This document shows, piece by piece, positions 1 through 8,386 of a DNA stretch of 64,000 bases. The position numbers and the translations under genes were made by a program. The notes beneath the pieces were generated by a model. It was not told the origin of the DNA. It saw only the letters and a list, made by a program, of their open reading frames with translations, and did no database searches. Source of the DNA: Castellaniella sp049671645 (GTDB taxonomy: Bacteria > Pseudomonadota > Gammaproteobacteria > Burkholderiales > Burkholderiaceae_B); NCBI RefSeq assembly GCF_049671645.1, contig NZ_JBATVG010000019.1, positions 62,001 through 126,000 of the forward strand, written 5' to 3'. How positions within the stretch are numbered: position 1 is the first letter of the stretch; each line of letters opens with the position of its first letter.

Positions 1-336
1 CACGATGTCCTGGGTGGTCGCGCCCCAGTGGATGTATTCACCGGCATCCTTTTCGCAAACGCGCTTCATCAAGCGCAGCAAGGGCACGATCGGATGCGCC
101 GTCCGGTCCATTTCCCGCTTGAGCTCCTCCAGGTCGATCAGTTCGACCCGGGCCTTGGATTCGATCTCCTCGGCCGCCCAGGCCGGAATGACGCCCAGCC
201 GCCCCTGGACCCGGGCCAGCGCCGCCTCGACATCCAGCCAGCGCTGCACGACGGATTCATCGCTGAAGATCTCGCGCATCTCCGGTGTGCCGAACTGGTC
301 ACGGAACAAAACACTATCCATTACATATGCCGCCAT
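1..336 (-). CDS. Fumarase/argininosuccinate-lyase superfamily lyase, N-terminal part (continues past left edge)
   Basis: Only the first 112 codons lie in the window. The visible protein has the N-terminal layout of the adenylosuccinate/argininosuccinate lyase and PcaB superfamily: a helical start, TAHPIVPL at residues 79-86 and IHWGATTQD at 102-110, the conserved segment carrying substrate-binding His, Thr and Gln. Members cleave C-N or C-O bonds by beta-elimination, usually releasing fumarate. ATG 336 is chosen because AGGAG lies about nine bases upstream; ATG 321 has no such site. It overlaps the end of the MmgE/PrpD gene by 23 nt, so the two are probably translated together. An MmgE/PrpD protein beside a lyase recalls the iminodisuccinate epimerase/C-N lyase pair (inference). 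The exact substrate cannot be read from the sequence. Confidence 0.8.
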   Translation of the reverse strand, partial: MAAYVMDSVLFRDQFGTPEMREIFSDESVVQRWLDVEAALARVQGRLGVIPAWAAEEIESKARVELIDLEELKREMDRTAHPIVPLLRLMKRVCEKDAGEYIHWGATTQDIV

Positions 337-1717
337 TCCTGCTCTCTCCTCTTGGATTCACGGCCGCCTCCGACGAGGCGCCCAGTAGCGATGCTGCGTG
401 TCCGGCCCACGCTCCGAAATCGTCCTGCTCCCCAAGTCCCGCCAGGGAGGCCTGCCACGCCCCCAGGACATGTGCCGGATAGTCGGCGCCCAGGACCCGG
501 GACGACTTCTCGCACAACCGCCGCCACTGCCGCTCCAGGTCGCGCTCCGGGCGACTGGCGTCCGCAGCCGCCTCATGGCTGCCGGCCCGGGTCTTGAGGG
601 TCACCCGCGCCTGAGCACGGCCCAGGGACGCATCGCCCCGGACCTCGGTTTTCCGGCACAAGTCGCGGATGCGGGGATCGGCGCGCGCAGCGGATGAAAA
701 CCCGGCAGCCCCTGCGGTCGCCCCGCCGGAAAGCGCCAGCGCCACCATGTGCCGGACACTGAACTTGGCTTGCAGCGCCGTGGCCGGCTCAAGGACGTCG
801 CAGACCGACAGATATTGGGGTTCGATGTCGATATGCACCGATTCGATATCCCCGGGAACGCACCGCGCCCGCAACAGCAGGGCTGCTTCGACCGGCGCTT
901 GCGTGCCATAGCACGATTCGTGATATTTGAAGACGATGTCGCGCGCATGCCAGTGCGCTCCGGACACCTGCGGGGCATCCGGAAACCGTTCGCGAGCGTA
1001 GAGCCCCGCAAACCCGTCGGGCCGGTCGAACACATCCACGGGGGCGTCCATCCCGCTGCGCGCCAGCCTCACGGCCTGAAGTCCGACCACCGCCGAACGG
1101 GCCACCTGATAGGCCTTGCACGCCGTGCCGAACACCATGCGCAATCCGCCCGACTGGGTGGCCGCAATCGTGAGCGCTCGAGACAGTGTCTCCGCCTTCA
1201 ATCCATACAGCCGGCCCACGGCCGCCACGGCGCCAAAACACCCCAGCGTGGCCGTGTTGTGCCAACCCAGGCGGTAGTGGCTTTCGCCCATGTAGGCGGC
1301 CAGGCGCGTCTGCATCTCGACTCCGGCCGCGAAAGCGGCGAGCGCCTCGCCGCCCGGCAGGCGCTCGGTCTCGCAGACCGCCAGGATCGCCGGCCACAAA
1401 GGGGCCGACGGATGGACCCGGGACGCCAGGTGGGTATCATCGAAATCCAGCAGATGCGCCGCCATGCCATTGGCCAGCACCGCCTGCGACAGGCCCAGGC
1501 GCACGCCCCGCCCCCAGACGGTGACGCTCGCCGGCGAGCCTTCGGAGACCAGTTCCGCCATCAGCCGTCCGGCGTCGGGCTCCCGGCTGCCGGCCAGGGC
1601 CATCCCCATCCAGTCCAGCAGGCAATGCGTGGCGATCACCGCCACGTCCCGCGGCAGCTCATCGGCGCCGAACCCGAGGCTGCGCTCGATCAGACGCGCG
1701 GTCAGGCTGGCGCGCAT
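314..1717 (-). CDS. MmgE/PrpD family protein (467 aa)
   Basis: The protein matches the MmgE/PrpD fold along its length: an N-terminal all-helical domain with LDWMGMALAGS near residues 34-44, the family segment HLLDFDDTHLASRVHPSAP around residue 90, and the HNTATLG element in the first third. Known members include 2-methylcitrate dehydratase, cis-aconitate decarboxylase and iminodisuccinate epimerase, so family membership gives chemistry on small di- or tricarboxylates but not the substrate. The length of 467 aa is normal. The start overlaps the end of the upstream ABC ATPase gene by 16 nt and the stop overlaps the downstream lyase by 23 nt, which ties transport, this enzyme and the lyase into one transcript. 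This is the first catabolic gene after the transporter. Confidence 0.85.
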   Translation of the reverse strand: MRASLTARLIERSLGFGADELPRDVAVIATHCLLDWMGMALAGSREPDAGRLMAELVSEGSPASVTVWGRGVRLGLSQAVLANGMAAHLLDFDDTHLASRVHPSAPLWPAILAVCETERLPGGEALAAFAAGVEMQTRLAAYMGESHYRLGWHNTATLGCFGAVAAVGRLYGLKAETLSRALTIAATQSGGLRMVFGTACKAYQVARSAVVGLQAVRLARSGMDAPVDVFDRPDGFAGLYARERFPDAPQVSGAHWHARDIVFKYHESCYGTQAPVEAALLLRARCVPGDIESVHIDIEPQYLSVCDVLEPATALQAKFSVRHMVALALSGGATAGAAGFSSAARADPRIRDLCRKTEVRGDASLGRAQARVTLKTRAGSHEAAADASRPERDLERQWRRLCEKSSRVLGADYPAHVLGAWQASLAGLGEQDDFGAWAGHAASLLGASSEAAVNPRGESRNGGICNG

Positions 1718-2481
1718 GCCGACACCCCCGCAGGCCGGTATCCCTTGCTGGCGGCGATCAGTTCACGGGTGTAAGCCTCGGCAGCCTTCCCCTGGTTCAG
1801 ATCATCCCGGGTCATTTCCTCGACGATCCGTCCATGGTTCATGACGGCCAGCCGCGAACACATATGCGCCACGACAGCCAGATTGTGGCTCACCATGACG
1901 TAGCTGAGGCCGCGTTCACGGCGCAGACCGTCGAGCAGATTCAGGATTTCCGATTGCACCGAGACATCCAGCGCCGACGTGGGCTCGTCGAGCAGCAGGA
2001 CCTCGGGTTCCGTGATCAGCGCCCGGGCGATCGCCACGCGCTGGCGCTGTCCTCCCGAGAGCTGATGGGGAAAGCGGAACCGGAAACCCGGGCCGAGGCC
2101 GACGTCCTTCAGGGACTGCAGGATGCGGGCTTCCGCATCGGGAATTTTATGGATGCTCAGGGGCTCGGACAGAATGCGATCCACGGGATGCCGCGGATGG
2201 ATGGAACCATAAGGGTCCTGGAACACCATCTGCACCCGGCGGCAAAAGGACGTATTCCGGGAATGGCCGACCGCAACCCCGCCGATTTCCATGCGCGCGG
2301 CATCGCTGGCGGCAAGCCCCATGATCGCCCGCAGCACCGTCGATTTACCGGAGCCGGATTCCCCGACCAGGCCGAAGCTCTCACCGCGTCCGACCCGGAA
2401 GGACACATCCTGCAGGGCGTGGAATTCCTTGTAGCGCACATTGAGGCCCGCTACGTCGATCATCGTGTCGCTGCCGTTCAT
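1702..2481 (-). CDS. Dipeptide/oligopeptide-type ABC transporter ATPase, second subunit (DppF-like)
   Basis: This is a 259-aa ABC ATPase that powers import through the neighbouring permeases. Walker A GESGSGKST is at 40-48, the Q-loop Gln at about 88, LSGGQ at 141-145, Walker B VLLLDEP at 161-167 and the switch His at 199. The reading frame is open upstream to 2607, but ATG 2481 is preferred: it overlaps the previous stop as ATGA and has AGGAGG ten bases upstream. The usual C-terminal oligopeptide-HPY tail is short, ending in AYTRELIAAS. It is the last transporter gene before the MmgE/PrpD and lyase genes. The ligand may be a peptide, but Dpp-type systems also carry amino-carboxylates, nickel chelates and opines. 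Confidence 0.9.
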   Translation of the reverse strand: MNGSDTMIDVAGLNVRYKEFHALQDVSFRVGRGESFGLVGESGSGKSTVLRAIMGLAASDAARMEIGGVAVGHSRNTSFCRRVQMVFQDPYGSIHPRHPVDRILSEPLSIHKIPDAEARILQSLKDVGLGPGFRFRFPHQLSGGQRQRVAIARALITEPEVLLLDEPTSALDVSVQSEILNLLDGLRRERGLSYVMVSHNLAVVAHMCSRLAVMNHGRIVEEMTRDDLNQGKAAEAYTRELIAASKGYRPAGVSACAPA

Positions 2482-3314
2482 TGTTCCCATGCCTCCTGCC
2501 TGTCCAGCACCGCCAGGCGCTCTCTCTGTTCCCCCAGCCTGGGCGCGCAGGCCAGCAGGCCCCGCGTGTATGGATGCTGCGCGGCATGCAGCTGATCGGC
2601 GCGGCACTCCTCCACGACGCGCCCCCGATACATGATCAGGATCCGGTCGCAGAACGTCGACACGAGGTCAAGATCGTGGCTGATGAAGATCAGGCCCATA
2701 TTGTGTCGGGACACCATGTCGTCGATCACTTCCAGGATCTTGTTCTGCACGGTCACGTCCAGGGCCGATGTGGGCTCATCGGCGATCAGGAGCCTGGGCT
2801 CCGGGATCAGCATCATGGCAATCATGACGCGCTGCCCCATGCCGCCGCTGATCTCGTGCGGATATGCCTTGAATACCCGCTCGGGGTCCTTGATGCGCAC
2901 CGCCTCGAGCATCTCGAAGCTGCGGGCGCGCGCATCCTGCCGGCTGGCCCGATGGTGCGTCCGGTAGGCTTCCATGATCTGCGCGCCCACCGTCATGACC
3001 GGATTCAGCGAATAGCGCGGGTCCTGCATCACCATCGAGATCCGGCGCCCCCGCACCTCGCGCCATTGCGCGCCGGTGAGCGTGCGCAGGTCGACGCCAT
3101 CGAACTCCATCTGATCGGCCGTCACCCGGGCCGGCGGACGCAACAGTCCCAGGACAGCCCTGGAAGAGATCGTCTTGCCCGAGCCGGACTCGCCCACGAT
3201 GCCGATCTTCTCGGTCCCCATCGACCAGCTGACATCGCGGATGGCATGGACAGGCCCTCGCGGCCCTTCGAATGTGACGTTCAGGTTGCGCAATGACAAT
3301 AAAGGCTTTTGCAT
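2478..3314 (-). CDS. Dipeptide/oligopeptide-type ABC transporter ATPase, first subunit (DppD-like)
   Basis: A 278-aa nucleotide-binding subunit. Walker A GESGSGKTI spans 41-49, the signature ISGGM 155-159, Walker B LLIADEP 175-181 and the switch His is at 213. The C-terminal HPYTRGLLACAPRL is the typical Opp/Dpp tail motif. It forms a heterodimer with the following DppF-like protein in family members. The start is six bases after the stop of the DppC-like permease and its own stop overlaps the next gene, so the five transporter genes are one translational train. The signature is ISGGM instead of LSGGQ, which is common for DppD. Confidence 0.9.
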   Translation of the reverse strand: MQKPLLSLRNLNVTFEGPRGPVHAIRDVSWSMGTEKIGIVGESGSGKTISSRAVLGLLRPPARVTADQMEFDGVDLRTLTGAQWREVRGRRISMVMQDPRYSLNPVMTVGAQIMEAYRTHHRASRQDARARSFEMLEAVRIKDPERVFKAYPHEISGGMGQRVMIAMMLIPEPRLLIADEPTSALDVTVQNKILEVIDDMVSRHNMGLIFISHDLDLVSTFCDRILIMYRGRVVEECRADQLHAAQHPYTRGLLACAPRLGEQRERLAVLDRQEAWEQ

Positions 3315-3320
3315 GCGGAA

Positions 3321-4208
3321 TCACCTCGCCTTGGGGTCGAGCACGTCGCGCATGCCGTCCCCCAGAATATTGAACCCTAGGCTGACGACACAGATGGCCA
3401 GCCCGGGAATCGTCGCCACCCACCAACTGTCGATCAGGTAGTTCCGTCCATCGGCGATCATGGCCCCCCATTCCGCCTGCGGGGGCGGCGCTCCAAGGCC
3501 CAGGAACCCGAGACCGGCCGCGATCAGGATCACCCCCGCCATGTCCAGCGTCAGGCGCACGATGACCGAGGACAGGCACAACGGCGTGATGTGCCCCACC
3601 AGGACCCTCAACGGCGAAGCCCCCTGCAGCTCGATGGCCTGGATGAAGTCCGTGCCGCGATACATCAGCGTCTCGGCCCGCGCCAGACGCGCATAGGCGG
3701 GCCAGGAGGTGACCGCGATGGCGATGATGGCGCTCTCGACGCTGGGCTGCAGCACCGCCGTGAACGCCAGCGCCAGCACAAGCCGGGGAAATGCCAGGAA
3801 GATGTCCGTGATGCGCATCAGCACGCGATCGAGCCACCCGCCGACATAGCCGGCCACAATCCCGATGGCCAGTCCCAGGGGTCCCACGATGGCGGCCACC
3901 ATCACGATGATCAGCAGCGTCATGCGCGAACCGTAGATCACCCTGCTCCAGATATCGCGGCCCAGGTGATCGGTGCCGAACCAGTGCTCCGCGCTGGGCG
4001 GCAGCAGGCGCTGCGCCAGCGCCTGCTGGTAGGGGTCCTGGGTCGCCAGCCAGGGAGCGAACGCCGCGCACAGCAACAGGGCGAGCACGATGCACAGCCC
4101 GATCACCGCCAGGGGGCTGCGAAGAAAGGCGAGCAACAGAAGATAGAGCTGGCCGAGATTGGCCTGCAGCCGCGACGCGGGCGAGTCCGCCAATAACCAC
4201 GATTTCAT
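3321..4208 (-). CDS. Dipeptide/oligopeptide-type ABC transporter permease (DppC-like)
   Basis: A 295-aa inner-membrane permease of the BPD_transp_1 family. A first hydrophobic helix (SPLAVIGLCIVLALLLCAAF) is followed by the DppC-type segment HWFGTDHLGRDIWSRVIYGSR and then five further helices; the EAA loop lies near SWPAYARLARAETLMYRG. The frame is open upstream, but ATG 4208 is chosen because it forms an ATGA overlap with the stop of the DppB-like gene and gives the usual DppC length. It should pair with the DppB-like protein to form the pore. Confidence 0.9.
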   Translation of the reverse strand: MKSWLLADSPASRLQANLGQLYLLLLAFLRSPLAVIGLCIVLALLLCAAFAPWLATQDPYQQALAQRLLPPSAEHWFGTDHLGRDIWSRVIYGSRMTLLIIVMVAAIVGPLGLAIGIVAGYVGGWLDRVLMRITDIFLAFPRLVLALAFTAVLQPSVESAIIAIAVTSWPAYARLARAETLMYRGTDFIQAIELQGASPLRVLVGHITPLCLSSVIVRLTLDMAGVILIAAGLGFLGLGAPPPQAEWGAMIADGRNYLIDSWWVATIPGLAICVVSLGFNILGDGMRDVLDPKAR

Positions 4209-5254
4209 GTGCGCGCACTCCGGGTTCGTGGATCGAAAAGCATGCCCAGGGCATCCGAAACCGCATTCAGCAGGACAAAGCAGACGCCGATGACGGTCGT
4301 CCCGGCCAACACCGCATTCATATCCGCGGCAAACAGGGAATTGGTGATGTACAGGCCAAGGCCGGGCCAGGCGAACACGGTTTCCGTCAGCACGGCGCCT
4401 TCCAGCAGATAGGCGAAAGACAAGGCGATGACGGTAATCAGCTGGGCCAGCACGTTGCGAAACGCATGCAGGACGATGCGGCCTTCGCTCAGGCCCTTGA
4501 CCCTGGCGGTCACGATGTATTCCTGACCCAACTGCTCCAGCATGAAGGACCGTGTCATCCGGATGATGTACGCCATGGACATATAGCCCAGCAGCGCCCC
4601 GGGCAGCACCAGATGGGACAGGAAGTTGCGGACAATATCCCACTGGCCATGCCACACGGCATCCAGCAGGACAAAACCCGTTTCCCGCTCGATGATGTAT
4701 TCATACACGGCATCGATGCGGCCCACGCCGGCCACCCAATCCAGCTTGACGTAGAAGACCAGCAGGCCGACCAGGCCCAGCCAGAAGATCGGAATCGAAT
4801 ATCCGACCAGGGCGACCAGGCGCACCAGCTGATCCAGGAGCGTGTTTTTCCTGACGGCGGACAGGATCCCCAAGGGCACGCCCAGCAGCACGCCGATCAG
4901 CGTCCCTGTCACGGCCAATTCGATCGTGGCGGGGAAAAAAGCGGCGATGTCGCGCACGACGCTCTGCGAGGTCAGGACCGATGTGCCGAAATCCCCCTGC
5001 GCGACTTTATACAGATACATCAGGAACTGATGGTAAAGCGGCTGATCCAGGCCCAGTTCCGCATAGACGCGGGCATAGACTTCCGCCGTCGCCCGATCGC
5101 CCACGATCACCAGCACCGGATCGACCGGGACGACCCGGCCGATCATGAAAGTGACCAGGAGCAGGCCGAAAATGGTGACCGCGAACATGGACATCTGTAG
5201 GCACAGGGCCTTCGCCCCTGCCTGCAACGACCGGAATTTGAACCAATTCGTCAT
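4205..5254 (-). CDS. Dipeptide/oligopeptide-type ABC transporter permease (DppB-like)
   Basis: A 349-aa permease starting MTNWFKFRSLQAG. The N-terminal helix (MSMFAVTIFGLLLVTFMIGR) and the following VVPVDPVLVIVGD segment are typical of DppB/OppB, and about six membrane helices follow. ATG 5254 is preferred over ATG 5299 since it starts closer to the first helix, has an AGGA-rich stretch upstream, and 5299 would lie one base from the previous stop. It follows the binding-protein gene by 46 nt, the normal order for an A-B-C-D-F transporter operon. Confidence 0.88.
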   Translation of the reverse strand: MTNWFKFRSLQAGAKALCLQMSMFAVTIFGLLLVTFMIGRVVPVDPVLVIVGDRATAEVYARVYAELGLDQPLYHQFLMYLYKVAQGDFGTSVLTSQSVVRDIAAFFPATIELAVTGTLIGVLLGVPLGILSAVRKNTLLDQLVRLVALVGYSIPIFWLGLVGLLVFYVKLDWVAGVGRIDAVYEYIIERETGFVLLDAVWHGQWDIVRNFLSHLVLPGALLGYMSMAYIIRMTRSFMLEQLGQEYIVTARVKGLSEGRIVLHAFRNVLAQLITVIALSFAYLLEGAVLTETVFAWPGLGLYITNSLFAADMNAVLAGTTVIGVCFVLLNAVSDALGMLFDPRTRSART

Positions 5255-5300
5255 GTTCAGCCATCCTATCCTTGGTGATACGACCCGCGCCTGCATCACG

Positions 5301-6899
5301 TCACTTCACCTTGCGGGTGTTCCAGAACACGGCGGTGTCAAACCCGGGGCCCGGGGTGAAGCCGCTGGTGTTCTTGCGAGAAACCGTGCTTTCGACCAGC
5401 TGGAACATCATGATGATCGGCGAGTGCTCCTGCACGACCTTCTGCTCCTTCTGGTAGATCTGCTTGCGCGCGGCGGGATCCCGCTCGAGCATGGCCTTTT
5501 CCGTCATGGCCGACAGCTCCGGAATATCCCAGGCATTGCGCCACGCGGCCGATTTGTTCGTCGAAGCATCCGAATTATCGGGATTGCGCACGAAGAACTC
5601 GGCGGTGGAATGGGGGTCCAGATAGTCCGGCGACCAGCGCGCGAACGCCAGTTCATGACCGCGCGCCCGGTAGGTCGCCAGCACCTGCGCCTGATCGCGC
5701 AGCACGAGATTGAGCTTGACGCCCGCCTGCGCGAAAGTCGCCTGCATCGATTGGGCGATATCCGGGAACGGCGGCGGGTTGGCCACCAGGAAATCGATGG
5801 AGAAGCCATTCGGATAGCCGGCCTCGGCCAGCAGTTTCTTGGCCTTTTCCACGTCCAGGCGGTAGGGCTTCTCCTCCAGGCCCATATCGCCGGTCAGGAA
5901 GGACTGGTGGACCGCGAAATAGCCATCCAGGAACGAATCGGCCATCCCCTGATAATCGATCAGCCAGCGGAAGGCTTCCCAGACCTTGGGATTGGCCAGA
6001 ATCTCATTTTTCGTGTTCAGCCCGACATAGTAGGTGTTCACTTTCTTGAACACGTCGACGCGCAGGTCCTGATTCGAACGCGAGGCCTTGATCTGATCCG
6101 GCCCCAGATCGCGGGCGATGTCCACGTCCCCGGCCTGCAGGAGCAGGCGCTGGGCGGAGGGCTCGGGAATATGACGCACGATGAAACGCTTGAGCGCCGG
6201 AGCGCCCAGATAGAAATCCGGATTGGATTCCATCACGACGGCATCCTTGGGCTTCCAGGCCACCAGCCGATAGGCGCCGGCGCCGGCCGAGCGGGTCTTG
6301 AGCCAGTTGTAGCCATAGTCCCCGTCCTGTTCGTGCTTTTTGACTTCCTCGCTGTCGACCACCGACGCCACCCCGGCGGACAGGCAACTGATGACCAGCG
6401 AGGGGGAATACGACTTGCCGACCTTCAGCACCAGCGTGCCGTCATCCACCGCCCGGACCATCTCGGCGACATTGTCCTTGTTCCAGCCCAACTGCTGGAA
6501 AATGAACACCGGGGTCTTGGCCAGGTAGATCACGCGCCGCAGGGAATACTCGGCATCCCGGGCCGTCAGGGCGCGGCCGGATTGGAACTTCAGGCCCTGG
6601 CGGATTTTCAGCTCGTAGGTCAGGCCATCCTCGGAGACCTTCCACGACTCTACGGCGCCCCCCACCAGTTTGCTGAAGTCGTGCGGATCATAGGCCATGA
6701 GACGCACGTAAAGATTGTTGATGATTTCCCCGCTGCCCCACTCGAACACCTCGGCGGGGTCCAGGGATTTGATGTCGTCGATCTTGCGCGCCATGACCAG
6801 GGTGTCGTCCGGCGTGGCGGCCTGGATGGGGCCGGCGCCTCCCAACACGGCTGCCGCGATGGCTGCCCCGAGCGCCCGCTTCCAATATTTTGCATTCAT
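5301..6899 (-). CDS. Extracellular solute-binding protein family 5 (DppA/OppA-like)
   Basis: A 532-aa periplasmic binding protein. The signal peptide covers about residues 1-27 (MNAKYWKRALGAAIAAAVLGG, cleavage near IQAA). There is no lipobox Cys, so the mature protein should be free in the periplasm. The family-5 layout is visible: DTLVMARKIDDIKSLDP near the mature start, then the WKVSEDGLTYELKIRQGLKF block found in DppA/OppA. AGGAGA precedes the ATG at good distance. It is the specificity component of the importer encoded by the next four genes, and lies 32 nt after the aldehyde dehydrogenase gene. What it binds is unknown; the catabolic context suggests the growth substrate itself rather than general peptides (inference). 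Confidence 0.9.
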   Translation of the reverse strand: MNAKYWKRALGAAIAAAVLGGAGPIQAATPDDTLVMARKIDDIKSLDPAEVFEWGSGEIINNLYVRLMAYDPHDFSKLVGGAVESWKVSEDGLTYELKIRQGLKFQSGRALTARDAEYSLRRVIYLAKTPVFIFQQLGWNKDNVAEMVRAVDDGTLVLKVGKSYSPSLVISCLSAGVASVVDSEEVKKHEQDGDYGYNWLKTRSAGAGAYRLVAWKPKDAVVMESNPDFYLGAPALKRFIVRHIPEPSAQRLLLQAGDVDIARDLGPDQIKASRSNQDLRVDVFKKVNTYYVGLNTKNEILANPKVWEAFRWLIDYQGMADSFLDGYFAVHQSFLTGDMGLEEKPYRLDVEKAKKLLAEAGYPNGFSIDFLVANPPPFPDIAQSMQATFAQAGVKLNLVLRDQAQVLATYRARGHELAFARWSPDYLDPHSTAEFFVRNPDNSDASTNKSAAWRNAWDIPELSAMTEKAMLERDPAARKQIYQKEQKVVQEHSPIIMMFQLVESTVSRKNTSGFTPGPGFDTAVFWNTRKVK

Positions 6900-6931
6900 G
6901 TCTGTCTCCTGTTTTTAAACGGCATCGGGCT

Positions 6932-8386
6932 CTAGGCCACCGACCGTTGCGTCACGAATTTCGTCACCGTATAAGCTTCCAGCCCTTCGACTCCCCCCTC
7001 GCGGCCATACCCGCTGTCCTTGATTCCGCCGAAAGGCGCTTCCGCCACACCCAAGGCAAAATGATTGATCGCCAGCATGCCGGCCTGCATGCCCGCCGTC
7101 ACACTGGCGATCCGATCCGCGGACCGGGTAAAGGCATAGGACGCCAGGCCATAGGCCGTGCTGTTCGCCTTTTCCAGCGCTTCTTCGACTGTGTCGAACA
7201 CATCCAGAACCGCCACCGGACCAAAGGGCTCCTCCTGCCAGATCCGCGCCTGAGCGGGGACATCGGCCAGCACCGTGGGCCGGAAGAAAAACCCCGCTCC
7301 TTCGAGACGGGCGCCGCCGGCAAGCACCGTCGCCCCTCGTTGGACGGCGTCATCCACCAGCGCCTGCAAGGCATCGACACGACGGCCGCTCGACAGCGGC
7401 CCCATCTGCACGTCCGGCCGATCCCCCCGCCCCACGACGATCGCATCGGCGGCCCGTGCGAACTCGGCGGCGAAACGCTCATAGACGCCCCGCTGCACGA
7501 ACAGCCGGGTCGGCGAAATGCAGACCTGCCCCGCATTGCGAAATTTGGCGGCCGCCACCGAGCGCGCCACCTCGCCGGGGTCCACGTCGTCGAACACCAG
7601 CACCGGCGCATGGCCCCCGAGCTCCAAAGTGCAGGGCTTCATGTACCGGCCCGCCAGCTGGGCCAGCGCCTTGCCCACGGGCACGGACCCCGTGAACGAG
7701 ACCTTGCGGATCACGGGGGACGGAATCAGGTGGTCGGAGATCATCGGCGGATCGCCGAACACGAGATTCACCACGCCCGCGGGCAGACCGGCATCCGCCA
7801 GGGCCTGCACCAGCGCGGCGCTGCCGCCCGGCGCTTCTTCAGGCCCCTTGAGCACGATCGAGCAGCCCACGGCGATCGCCGCGCCGAGCTTCTTGGCGGC
7901 TTGCGACGCCGGGAAATTCCAGGGACTGAACGCCGCCACCGGGCCGATGGGCTCGCGCAGCACGATCTGGGACACATCCGACTGGCGGGCCGGAATCATG
8001 CGCCCGTAGGCGCGACGCCCTTCTTCGGCGCACCAGTCGAACGCGTCGGCGCAGTTGCGCACCTCCTGCTCAGCCTCGACGACAGGCTTGCCGATTTCGC
8101 GGGAAATCAGGGCGGCGATCTCCGGCGCGCGCTCCCGGACCAGGACGGCGGCCCGGCGCAGCACATCCGCGCGATCGCGGGCTGCGATCCGTTTCCAGTG
8201 CTCGAAACCGCGCTGCGCGCTCGCCAGCGCGTCATCCAGATCCTGCGTCGTCGCTCTGGCCACGCGGCCCGTAATCCGCCCGCTGGCGGGATCGACGACA
8301 TCCCGGACCGATCCGTCGCCCGCGGGCCGCCAGCGGCCGTCGATGAACAGACCGGCCAGCGTCTTCTCCATATCGACCCCGCTCAT
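6932..8386 (-). CDS. NAD(P)-dependent aldehyde dehydrogenase, succinate-semialdehyde dehydrogenase-like
   Basis: A 484-aa aldehyde dehydrogenase. The oxyanion/cofactor segment FSPWNFP is at 153-159, FTGS at 231-234, the general-base Glu255 in LELGG and the catalytic Cys289 in NAGQVCISPTR. The overall pattern is closest to GabD-type semialdehyde dehydrogenases. It overlaps the stop of the aminotransferase gene as ATGA, so the pair probably turns an omega-amine or omega-amino acid into the acid by way of its semialdehyde. GABA, beta-alanine or another short amine could be the real substrate. Confidence 0.88.
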   Translation of the reverse strand: MSGVDMEKTLAGLFIDGRWRPAGDGSVRDVVDPASGRITGRVARATTQDLDDALASAQRGFEHWKRIAARDRADVLRRAAVLVRERAPEIAALISREIGKPVVEAEQEVRNCADAFDWCAEEGRRAYGRMIPARQSDVSQIVLREPIGPVAAFSPWNFPASQAAKKLGAAIAVGCSIVLKGPEEAPGGSAALVQALADAGLPAGVVNLVFGDPPMISDHLIPSPVIRKVSFTGSVPVGKALAQLAGRYMKPCTLELGGHAPVLVFDDVDPGEVARSVAAAKFRNAGQVCISPTRLFVQRGVYERFAAEFARAADAIVVGRGDRPDVQMGPLSSGRRVDALQALVDDAVQRGATVLAGGARLEGAGFFFRPTVLADVPAQARIWQEEPFGPVAVLDVFDTVEEALEKANSTAYGLASYAFTRSADRIASVTAGMQAGMLAINHFALGVAEAPFGGIKDSGYGREGGVEGLEAYTVTKFVTQRSVA

